This document shows, one piece after another, positions 1 to 6,694 of a stretch of DNA of 19,131 nucleotides (the first letter of the stretch is position 1; every line of letters starts with the position of its first letter). The translations under genes and the position numbers were made by a program. The notes beneath the pieces were generated by a model that was not told the origin of the DNA, made no database searches, and was given only the letters and a program-made list of their open reading frames with translations. Origin of the DNA: a bacterium (GTDB lineage Bacteria; JACRDZ01; JAJRWM01); NCBI GenBank assembly GCA_024276815.1, contig JAJRWM010000197.1, positions 1 to 19,131 on the forward strand, written 5' to 3'.

Positions 1-1
1 C

Positions 2-820
2 TGGACAGGAAAAGCGTATCGAATTCCAAGAGGAAATGTTAAGGATTGTGCTGATCGTTCTGAGCTAAAAAGCACAGCTGTATATATTCTATTCGGTGGG
101 GCGGAGTCATCGGCTAAAAAGCCAAAGGCTTATATTGGTGAAGCTGAAAATGTATATAGTAGGCTTGTACAACACGTTTCAGAAAAAGAATTCTGGAATG
201 AAGCTGTTGTGTTCATAAGCAAAGATGAAAACCTTAATAAAGCCCATATCAAATATCTTGAGTCAAGATTATTTGAACTAGCCTCTGATGCCAAAAGGTA
301 TGAAATCCAGAATGGAAATAGGCCTACTAGATCATCTATTTCAGAATCTGATCAAGCTGAAATGGAAGAATTTATCGAATATGTCAGGATGTTGGTTAAT
401 ACTTTGAATTTTAAAGTTTTTGAACCATTAGTAAAAGAAACCACAAGCATAGAAATGGATTCTGAAGAGCTATACCTAAAAGGAGCAAGAGGTGCTGCTG
501 GTCGAGGCAAGAGGGTAGTAGATGGATTTGTCGTTTTTAAGGATTCAGAGGCTGCATCATCAACTGTTCCATCATTCCCTAAAGGCTTCAATTCGCTAAG
601 AGATGAATTGATTGAGAATTAGGTAATAAAGGAAGAGCAAGGAAAGTTTGTATTCACTTCAGATTATTTGTTTAGCAGCCCATCAGCTGCTGCCACCGTT
701 ATTATGGGTCGTAGCGCCAATGGTCTGTTGGAGTGGCAAGATAAATCAAAAAAAACTCTCAAGGATATTGAGTCAAGTGAAATTGAAAAAGCGAACAAAG
801 CCATTCTACCAGTGGCTTAA
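2..820 (+). pseudogene. GIY-YIG nuclease with C-terminal DUF4357 domain, 5'-truncated by the window, broken by in-frame TAG
   Basis: The frame is open from the window edge. The GIY-YIG core starts near codon 27 (VYIL), followed by AYIGEA near codons 43-48, the SRL arginine at codon 54 and KYLESRL with the probable catalytic Glu at codon 87. From about codon 150 the sequence matches the DUF4357 family (GARGAAGRGK, VPSFPKGFNSLRDELIEN). A TAG stop lies at 620-622 (codon 207). The same frame continues with VIKEEQGKFVF, SSPSAAATVIMGRSANG and ends at TAA 818-820, which is the normal remainder of DUF4357. The gene is therefore complete apart from one nonsense codon. GIY-YIG/DUF4357 proteins are presumed DNA nucleases of unknown role, often near restriction or mobile loci. 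The region is more AT-rich than the rest of the window, suggesting acquisition by transfer. Family assignment is fairly sure; the cellular role is not known. Confidence 0.8.
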
Positions 821-857
821 AACAGGGGAATCTCGGATCAAGTCTTAACTACTACAC

Positions 858-1019
858 TTAAGGGGTCTTTCTTCGTATTGCTTCCAATTTTTCCAGGTCT
901 TCGATATCTTCTAAACGTTCCAGCATTTCCTGATATTCATTAATATCGAGAATTACAGCAGTTGGTTTACCTTCCCGCATAATTATTTCGGGAGCTTTTC
1001 TTTTTGATTTAGGCTTCAT
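858..1019 (-). CDS. Short Phd/YefM-type antitoxin, orphan
   Basis: A 53-residue reading frame begins at an ATG preceded by GGAG six bases upstream. It contains the motif typical of Phd/YefM antitoxins: a basic N-terminus, then GKPTAVILDINEYQEMLERL and a charged helix DIEDLEKLEAIRR. In the family the N-terminal part folds as a DNA-binding dimer and the C-terminal tail neutralises a RelE/Doc-type toxin. Here the protein stops at RRKTP, shorter than the usual 75-90 residues, so most of the toxin-binding tail is missing. No toxin gene follows; downstream lies the convergent GIY-YIG pseudogene. A good promoter lies just upstream. It is probably a decayed or solitary antitoxin. Assignment rests on motif recognition only. 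Confidence 0.72.
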   Translation of the reverse strand: MKPKSKRKAPEIIMREGKPTAVILDINEYQEMLERLEDIEDLEKLEAIRRKTP

Positions 1020-1053
1020 TGTCTTCTCCAAATAACAGCTATTTATGTACTTG

Positions 1054-1082
1054 ATTATAAAACATTGCGCTTTATTTTACAA
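1054..1082 (-). promoter_or_regulatory. Sigma70-type promoter for the antitoxin gene
   Basis: On the minus strand TTGTAA (1082-1077) and a perfect TATAAT (1059-1054) are separated by 17 bases, placing a start near 1047 and a leader of about 28 nt before the ATG. ACTTG and CAAGT flank the promoter as an inverted pair, with TAAAA/TTTTA inside it, a possible autoregulatory operator as expected for Phd-type antitoxins. Confidence 0.6.
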
Positions 1083-1099
1083 GTATTATCATAAATATC

Positions 1100-1168
1100 A
1101 AAGTTTTTGTGAGGGGGTTGTAGGGGGAGCGGTTTTTTTTCGAAAAAGAGTTCCCCCTACGAATCGCT
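1100..1168. repeat. Palindromic dispersed repeat, copy A
   Basis: The element begins AAAGTTTTTG and forms a hairpin: GTAGGGGGA (1120-1128) pairs with TCCCCCTAC (1152-1160), with TTTTTTTTCGAAAAA in the loop. A second copy at 16379-16445 shares the lead-in, the loop and the trailing TCGCT, while its stem differs in sequence but still pairs. It lies downstream of the minus-strand gene cluster and may also act as a terminator. Confidence 0.7.
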
Positions 1169-1174
1169 TCTAAA

Positions 1175-1210
1175 ATCCTTTGACGTTATCCTTTGACGTT
1201 ATCCTTTGAC
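1175..1210. repeat. 13-bp tandem repeat (ATCCTTTGACGTT)
   Basis: Two exact 13-bp units (1175-1187, 1188-1200) are followed by a partial third (1201-1210). A related TTTGACGTT recurs at 1225-1233, ending at the stop codon of the guaA remnant. Three close units are far too few and too short for a CRISPR array. Confidence 0.85.
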
Positions 1211-1231
1211 TTTAATATATTGACTTTGACG

Positions 1232-1348
1232 TTACTCCCATTCGATGGTGGCGGGTGGTTTGGAGCTTATATCATAGGTGACCCGATTAACGCCTTTGAC
1301 TTCGTTGATTATGCGATTGGAGATTATCGCCAGAACGTCCTTTATCTC
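1232..1348 (-). pseudogene. guaA: guaA (GMP synthase) 3'-end remnant
   Basis: Read on the minus strand, the last codons before TAA (1232-1234) give [15 protein letters not shown] and then [15 protein letters not shown], the hallmark C-terminus of glutamine-hydrolysing GMP synthase. Recognisable similarity begins around [10 protein letters not shown] (about 1335-1348) and nothing upstream resembles the rest of guaA; 57 bp further up is the stop of the secretin-like gene. It is therefore a detached piece of roughly 35 codons with no start. The 3' end of guaA is a known integration hotspot for genomic islands, and insertion there leaves just such a displaced fragment at the far end of the island. 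That explanation is inference; a deletion or duplication scar is the alternative. Confidence 0.8.
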
Positions 1349-1404
1349 GGAATGTCTGGGAATCGCGGATCGCTTATCCCGATATCGGGGGCCGGCCAGC
1401 CTTT

Positions 1405-3228
1405 TTATTCCACACGGCAGTTCAAAACAGCCATTACCTCAAGAGGCACCCGGTCAACGCTCTCGCTGGCCGTGACCTGGCCCAAAAGCGGTATCTTCCG
1501 AACCAGGGATTTCCGCTCCTGAGCCAGTTTGTCCTTCGAACGAATAATGCCGCCGATGATGAGAACGCCGGGAGCGGCGCTTTCCACTTCCTTTTCCACA
1601 GCTCTTTTTATTACCAGTGGTTTATCCCTGACGCCGGAAACAGGTATGACGCTGGCAAAGGCGTTTATCCCCAGTTTTATCCCTTTATCGGTCACCTCGC
1701 CCCGCAACACCATTTTGTAGCCCAGATCAAAGAAAGCTTTCTCCAGAACCAGGCTTCCCCCCGCGTCACGTTTTTCCAGGAAATATTCACCGCGCTGACC
1801 AAGAACCACCCGCTCTTGTTTGTTTTGCTTTATGAACAGAGAGCTGTTGTTGATGATTTTCACATCTTTGTCCCTGATCATTTGCTTTAAAGTTTTCTCA
1901 AAAATCGTTTTATCCTCAGGAAGGCCTATTACCAGTTGCTTGTTGTAAGAACCTTTGAAGGGCTGCCAGATTATCCTGAGCCGATCCTTGACCAGTGAAT
2001 TAAGCTGGATCAGTTTAAGTTCCACGACAATTTGCCGGGGCTTTTGCTGATTCCGGGATTCCGGTCGGCTAATAAACGGTTTCTTGCTCACTTGTTTTTT
2101 CTGTTCCTGTTGCTTAATCAGTGTGAAGGTATTACCTTCGCGGGTATATTCATAAGAACAAAGAGATAAAATCTCCGAAATGGCTTTCAGGACAGAAACG
2201 TCTTTCAGTTTTATGGAGATACGGTTACGAGGCTTGTTGTCCCCTTGGAAAGTCACGTTATATTTCCGGGCCAGCAGGTTGAATACCTGGTAAGCCGGTT
2301 TGTTTTGGTAGTGCAGGCTGATTGTCTGGTTGAAAATAGAGAGCGTGGGCGGAGCTACCCGATCAGGCTTGGGCAGCGGCGGCGACGCGGCGGCGGTTTT
2401 GTCAACCGGCGGCGGTAAAGTTAAAATAGGAATAGCGTCTTCTTTTTTCTTTTCAGCTTTTTGAGTTTCAATAACCAGACCCGGTCTACCGTTAAAATTT
2501 TCCAGATAATAATTGACGGCTCTGTCGAACTGAAATACTACTCTGGCGACCGGATTTGGTTGGGATTTAAATTGACCCAACCGCACTTCCGCCAGGCCGC
2601 TCCGGTTTACAACATGTTTTTTAGACGCCCTGGGGGCCAGAACAGCCTTGATATCCAGTACCTGCCGCTCCGGCTCTTTGAGGGTAAAGGTTTGATAATT
2701 AAGCAGAGACTCGCCATCAACGATGAATACGAGTTGATTATTCTCTTCCCGCGTCAGGATATTGGTAATTTTACCCACAAGGTTCGGATTAATCGTGGGC
2801 TTGTTCTGACGTGGTTTCTCACCCAAGTAGACCTGTTTTCCGCCGCCGCCGCTTTTAGTGTGAATAAACTCAATAGCAAGACTGTTGCCGGTCTTGTTCA
2901 GGTGATACCGGGTGTCTTGAGTCCGGTCGATGACTATCCTGACCGCTCGCTCGCTTTGACTCAGGCGAAGCCCGAGGATGACGCTGTCCTCAACCAAGAG
3001 ATAACGTTCCTTCCAGGGATAGGAGCTTTTTTCGATGTCGACAACCAGACGCGATGGTTCCAAAAACTCCAGTATTCTGTACTCAAACGGGGCGTCCGCC
3101 TGTATTGAGACCCTGGTCGTTGTGTCGGTGGTGTTGACAGTGATGTTTGACAGTTTCGCGGCAAAAAGCGAGAGGGTGAACAACAGGTTTAATATGATTA
3201 AGGTTAAAACTATTCGGATGTATCGCAC
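1405..3228 (-). CDS. AMIN-domain secretin-like outer-membrane protein (PilQ-related)
   Basis: The chosen start is GTG at 3228, because AGGGAGG lies five bases upstream and the protein then opens with a signal peptide ([16 protein letters not shown], residues 2-17). An upstream start at 3321 has no ribosome site. The 607 residues contain two AMIN domains (about 26-120 and 148-258), a proline-rich linker (265-295), a secretin/TonB short N-terminal domain (296-372) and a secretin-type segment (398-607) ending [24 protein letters not shown] domains bind peptidoglycan in PilQ-like secretins. The secretin segment is only about 210 residues and lacks the usual VPxLGDIPxLGxLF and FITPxIV endings, so a normal pore is doubtful. 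No other pilus genes are nearby. It is the last gene of the minus-strand cluster, 135 nt after the MoxR gene. Confidence 0.8.
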   Translation of the reverse strand: MRYIRIVLTLIILNLLFTLSLFAAKLSNITVNTTDTTTRVSIQADAPFEYRILEFLEPSRLVVDIEKSSYPWKERYLLVEDSVILGLRLSQSERAVRIVIDRTQDTRYHLNKTGNSLAIEFIHTKSGGGGKQVYLGEKPRQNKPTINPNLVGKITNILTREENNQLVFIVDGESLLNYQTFTLKEPERQVLDIKAVLAPRASKKHVVNRSGLAEVRLGQFKSQPNPVARVVFQFDRAVNYYLENFNGRPGLVIETQKAEKKKEDAIPILTLPPPVDKTAAASPPLPKPDRVAPPTLSIFNQTISLHYQNKPAYQVFNLLARKYNVTFQGDNKPRNRISIKLKDVSVLKAISEILSLCSYEYTREGNTFTLIKQQEQKKQVSKKPFISRPESRNQQKPRQIVVELKLIQLNSLVKDRLRIIWQPFKGSYNKQLVIGLPEDKTIFEKTLKQMIRDKDVKIINNSSLFIKQNKQERVVLGQRGEYFLEKRDAGGSLVLEKAFFDLGYKMVLRGEVTDKGIKLGINAFASVIPVSGVRDKPLVIKRAVEKEVESAAPGVLIIGGIIRSKDKLAQERKSLVRKIPLLGQVTASESVDRVPLEVMAVLNCRVE

Positions 3229-3363
3229 GAAATCCTCCCTTTTCCATTGCGCCATTTTAACTTTACCAGGATTTTGACCGGGACATTCTGGCTTAGATTG
3301 ATTTTTTAGTGAACCTATCATTCGGATCAGGAGCAGGGTCCACCCCGCAAAGGGTTGATTAAG

Positions 3364-4383
3364 TTACTTCGATTCGGGGACGTCCTGGAGCAGCTTATTA
3401 ATTATCTTCATGGTATCAACGCCCTCCGCCTCGGCATGAAAAGTTGTCACAATCCGATGCCTCAGAACCGCCGCCGCCACCGCCCTGATATCGGAACAAC
3501 TGACCGCGTATTCACCTCTCAAAATCGCCCGGGCTTTAGCGCCCAGAATCAGGTTCTGCGAAGCGCGCGGGCCGGCCCCCCAGCGTACCCATTCATTGAT
3601 ATATGACAATGAGCCATCCTGATGCGGCCGGGTGGCCCTGGTTAAGCGGACAGCGTATTCTATGACGTAATCAGCGGCCGGCACTTTGCGCACCAGGTCC
3701 TTGAGGTAAATAATTTCCTGAGCGTTCAGGACATGTCGCAACTCCGCTTCGTAGGCCGAGGTGGTAAGTTTGACAACATCAGCTTCCTCGCCGGCTGAGG
3801 GGTAATCAATATAAATATTGAACATAAAACGATCCAGCTGGGCTTCAGGTAAGGGATATGTGCCTTCCTGTTCGATAGGGTTTTGTGTTGCCAGGACGAA
3901 AAAAGGCAAGGGTAAATCATAAGTCCTGCCGGACACCGTAACCTTGTCTTCCTGCATGGCTTCCAGCAGAGCCGCTTGTGTTTTTGGCGGAGTCCGGTTT
4001 ATTTCATCAGCCAAAATAATGTTACCGAAAACCGGCCCTTTAAAAAAAACAAATTCGCGTTTGCCGGTATCAGGATTTTCCTGGATGATCTCGGTACCCG
4101 TGATATCGGAAGGCATCAGGTCCGGAGTGAACTGAATGCGTTGAAATTTCAGGTCCAGAACGCGGGCAAGCGTGCTGATCAACAACGTTTTTGCTAAACC
4201 GGGCACGCCGACAAGCAGGCAATGTCCCCGGGAAAGCAAGGCGATTAAAAGGTCTTCGACAATATGCCGCTGACCAATGATAACTTTTTCGATTTCGCCA
4301 AAAATCCGATCTCTGGCTTCCTTGACCTGGGCGATGTTCGCTTCGTCAGATTGCTGACTGGTGATACTCACGTCTACTGCCAT
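3364..4383 (-). CDS. MoxR-family AAA+ ATPase
   Basis: The 339-residue protein has the full MoxR signature: Walker A GVPGLAKT (59-66), Walker B IILADE (122-127) followed by INRTPPKTQAALLEAMQE, sensor 1 ATQNP (165-169), the arginine finger in LDRF (R185) and a sensor 2 arginine in GPRASQNL (R273). The start ATG is preceded by AAGGAG with good spacing. MoxR ATPases are cytoplasmic chaperone-like enzymes that mature or insert metal and cofactors, or assemble envelope complexes, usually together with DUF58 and von Willebrand factor A proteins. No such partner follows here; the next gene is the secretin-like one. It probably works on an envelope protein encoded in the same cluster, but its substrate cannot be read from sequence. 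Confidence 0.95.
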   Translation of the reverse strand: MAVDVSITSQQSDEANIAQVKEARDRIFGEIEKVIIGQRHIVEDLLIALLSRGHCLLVGVPGLAKTLLISTLARVLDLKFQRIQFTPDLMPSDITGTEIIQENPDTGKREFVFFKGPVFGNIILADEINRTPPKTQAALLEAMQEDKVTVSGRTYDLPLPFFVLATQNPIEQEGTYPLPEAQLDRFMFNIYIDYPSAGEEADVVKLTTSAYEAELRHVLNAQEIIYLKDLVRKVPAADYVIEYAVRLTRATRPHQDGSLSYINEWVRWGAGPRASQNLILGAKARAILRGEYAVSCSDIRAVAAAVLRHRIVTTFHAEAEGVDTMKIINKLLQDVPESK

Positions 4384-4525
4384 GTCTTCTCCTTAGTATT
4401 TGAATCGCAAAGTAAAATTTAACTCTGACGAAGTATTCACAGCTAATTTTACCTTAAAAACCACAGTGTTGGAATCATTAATTGTAAACAGGCAGGGCAA
4501 ATACGGCCCTTCTCAAAAAAGCAAA

Positions 4526-5800
4526 TTAACGCCTTTGGCCACCCTCCATTAATTTATTAATTATCTTGCGATATTTCGCGATCGCTTTCAACAGTTCCTT
4601 ATTCGCTTCCTCTAACTTGCCGTTGTTAGCCAGAAGTTTACCCAGTTCAGCATGCACCTGCGCTTCGTTGGGGTTCAGACGAACCTTTTTCGCGCTGCGC
4701 TTTTTCCTCATCATATTAAACAGGTCGCCCTTGCCTGACGAGGTGGAGCTGGTGGTTTTCTCTCCTTCAAAAAGGGCGATGGCTTCCTTGAAATTAGCGA
4801 GCGCCTCTTTTTCATTCTTCTGAGCCAGGCTCACCAGACCCAAACCGAATAAACCATCGCCGGAGTTAGGTGATAATTCCTTGATAAGCTCGAACTCAAG
4901 CTGAGCCTCAACCAGATTTTTCTGTCTTAACAGGAAAAAGCCGTAGTCTTTATGGAGTTTGACATTTTCAGGAGTCAAAACGATAGCGTTGTTGTATTCA
5001 ACGGTAGCCTCGTCAACTTTGCCTTTTTTATCATATATCTTGGCCAACAAGGTGTGAGGCGGAGCGAAGTCAGGATCTTCCTTGATCGAAGCCTGGAGTT
5101 TTTTGATCGCTTTATCCAAGAAGCCCATCGAGTACATTTGACGACCAAATTTCAGATGTTTGGCCGCCTGCCCCGTGGGCTTATAGCTTTTCCTGACCAT
5201 TTTCTTCCTGGCCGGCGCGAATCCCAAGGCGACTCTAACTTTTTCCGTGACAATTTTATCACCGTTCAGCCTGGGATAACCCGGTTGATCGTCGACAAGC
5301 TTACCGTCTTTACCTACTATGGCCAATGAAGGCAGGGTGATGACCCCGACATCGCTGAAAACTTTCAGCCCTTCGTCAAAAAGTACCGGAAAAGTATACC
5401 CGCCCTCCGCCATAATTTTATTAACAGCGTCTCTCTCATCGCTGGTTATCTTCTCATCAGTCCGAGGACAGTAAATTGCGATCAACTCAAAGCCCTTGTC
5501 TTCGTTATACCGGTCATACAAACCCTGCAGGGTGCGCATTGCCATATCACACCGGTTGCAGGGATGTTTAAAGAAAAGGATGGCCAGGATTTTGCCTTTA
5601 AAATCCGTTAACGATATTTCGCTGCCGGCAGTATCCCGAAGCTTGAAAGCAACCATGGGGTCGCCATCGTTGACTCTCTTGAATGCCGCGACTGAATGCG
5701 GCAGGCTGACACAAAACAGGATCACGGTAATCAGACACCAAGCCAACAGATGATGACTGAATTTCCTGTGAAAAGGGTTTAGCCGATTTAAGCAGATCAT
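4526..5800 (-). CDS. Thioredoxin-like (TlpA/AhpC-type) protein with C-terminal TPR repeats
   Basis: The 424-residue protein starts at an ATG with GGAGG six bases upstream. A signal peptide or anchor spans about 17-39 (LLAWCLITVILFCVSLP), so it is exported. Residues 45-195 form a thioredoxin-fold peroxiredoxin/TlpA-like domain with the active-site pair C81-N-R-C84 in FKHPCNRCD and the cis-proline in TLPSLAIV (P157). From about 208 the protein becomes a chain of TPR helices (FGRQMYSMGFLDKAIKKL; ALANFKEAIALFE; a last unit at 385-415). A periplasmic thiol oxidoreductase or reductase with a protein-binding arm is likely. It has its own strong promoter and lies between the DUF4175 and MoxR genes. 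The partner protein is unknown. Confidence 0.87.
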   Translation of the reverse strand: MICLNRLNPFHRKFSHHLLAWCLITVILFCVSLPHSVAAFKRVNDGDPMVAFKLRDTAGSEISLTDFKGKILAILFFKHPCNRCDMAMRTLQGLYDRYNEDKGFELIAIYCPRTDEKITSDERDAVNKIMAEGGYTFPVLFDEGLKVFSDVGVITLPSLAIVGKDGKLVDDQPGYPRLNGDKIVTEKVRVALGFAPARKKMVRKSYKPTGQAAKHLKFGRQMYSMGFLDKAIKKLQASIKEDPDFAPPHTLLAKIYDKKGKVDEATVEYNNAIVLTPENVKLHKDYGFFLLRQKNLVEAQLEFELIKELSPNSGDGLFGLGLVSLAQKNEKEALANFKEAIALFEGEKTTSSTSSGKGDLFNMMRKKRSAKKVRLNPNEAQVHAELGKLLANNGKLEEANKELLKAIAKYRKIINKLMEGGQRR

Positions 5801-5839
5801 GTGATTCCTCCAGAAATATATTTAAGTATTGTCTGATTT

Positions 5840-5869
5840 ATTATACAAATTCAAGACATCGCTTGTCAA
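5840..5869 (-). promoter_or_regulatory. Near-consensus sigma70 promoter for the thioredoxin/TPR gene
   Basis: On the minus strand TTGACA (5869-5864) and TATAAT (5845-5840) match consensus perfectly, with an 18-base spacer. Transcription would start near 5833 and give a leader of about 33 nt containing GGAGG before the ATG. It allows thioredoxin/TPR, moxR and the secretin-like gene to be transcribed independently of the upstream PQQ-DUF4175 pair. Confidence 0.75.
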
Positions 5870-5933
5870 ATTAAAGCCTTACCCGCACAGGGCAACAGGC
5901 AAACTCTAATTAAAGCATTAAAAATCAAAAAAC

Positions 5934-5992
5934 AGGCATAAGCCGGAATAACACTACCTGTTCTCCCACCTCACCAGACGGGTTACACCTGA
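5934..5992. repeat. Half copy of a dispersed repeat also present at 14583-14639
   Basis: The run from GGCATAAGCCGGAATAAC through CCCACCTCACCAGACGGGTTA to CTGAA aligns with only scattered substitutions and one 1-base gap to 14583-14639 (GCATACGCTGGAATGAC, CCCACTTCACTGACGGGTTA, ATGAA). The left arm of the element seen at 14547 is absent or too diverged to recognise. It lies just downstream of the DUF4175 gene. Confidence 0.6.
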
Positions 5993-6004
5993 ACGTAATT
6001 GGCC

Positions 6005-6691
6005 TTAGTACCCGGTTGAAAGTCCGCGAAAATACTCCTGGACCAGTTGCTTATAAGGTTCGGGAATATTCTTTGCCGGGCTAACCGGCATAATACCTTT
6101 CTTTTCGTTATTTTCGGGTAACGAGACGGGCGGCGGCGAGGGCGCGCTGGTAAACTCCCGGGGCCTTTCCGCCTGTCTTCTTTTTTCTTTACCCTGACGA
6201 TGCTGTGACCTTTGAGCATCCAGGAGCCTGGTCAGAATCCGCCGCTGTTTCTCGATAATTTCCTTGCTCAGGTTCCTGTCGCCCAGGTGACGCGATACTT
6301 CATCGCTGTCCTTTGCCGCGTCGCTCAGCCGACCCAGCATCTGCCCCAGTTTTTCCATATCCTCCATGACTGATCTTAGTTCATCACTCATAACTGATTG
6401 TTCAAAAGCCAGTTGTTGCAGCATTTCCTGTTCGAAGGGCTGCAACGACTCTCCCCGCATCAGTTTTTCCGATAACATCCGGGTTAAATCGTTGATCCCC
6501 TGTTGCTGTTCCGACATATTCTGAAGGTTTTCCGTCACGCCTTCCCCCTGACCGCCGGCAGACTTGGAAAGCTGCCGGTATTGGAGCATTAACGAGGTGA
6601 TAATTGTATTAAACGATTTCAAAGCGTCTTTGCTTAACGACAGGCTGGGTTTAACTTTTTTCTGTTCGAGTTGCTCAACGCCCCGGGTCAT
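6005..6691 (-). CDS. DUF4175 protein, C-terminal part after an in-frame stop
   Basis: This frame is the direct continuation of the upstream DUF4175 frame: the stop TAA (6697-6695) is followed by AAG and then this ATG with no frame change. The 228 residues are helical and glutamine-rich (MSEQQQGINDLTRMLSEKL), then carry the family's ending: RILTRLLDAQRS, an arginine-rich stretch, a proline-rich linker and PEPYKQLVQEYFRGLS. An AGGA about 12 bases before the ATG is a poor ribosome site, so reinitiation after the stop is conceivable but weak. Alone this piece has no membrane segment or signal. Either it is a separate soluble subunit or the tail of a broken gene; the second is more likely. Confidence 0.78.
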   Translation of the reverse strand: MTRGVEQLEQKKVKPSLSLSKDALKSFNTIITSLMLQYRQLSKSAGGQGEGVTENLQNMSEQQQGINDLTRMLSEKLMRGESLQPFEQEMLQQLAFEQSVMSDELRSVMEDMEKLGQMLGRLSDAAKDSDEVSRHLGDRNLSKEIIEKQRRILTRLLDAQRSQHRQGKEKRRQAERPREFTSAPSPPPVSLPENNEKKGIMPVSPAKNIPEPYKQLVQEYFRGLSTGY

Positions 6692-6694
6692 CTT

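Noticed and set aside
648-848. 66-codon plus-strand frame
   Set aside because: It is an out-of-frame reading of the DUF4357 tail, which is recognisable in the original frame.
1175-1210. CRISPR-like direct repeats
   Set aside because: Units are 13 bp and contiguous, with no spacers and no cas genes.
2461-3108. 215-codon open frame on the plus strand
   Set aside because: It is antisense to the secretin-like gene, whose domains, signal peptide and ribosome site are clear; the plus-strand frame has no recognisable domain.
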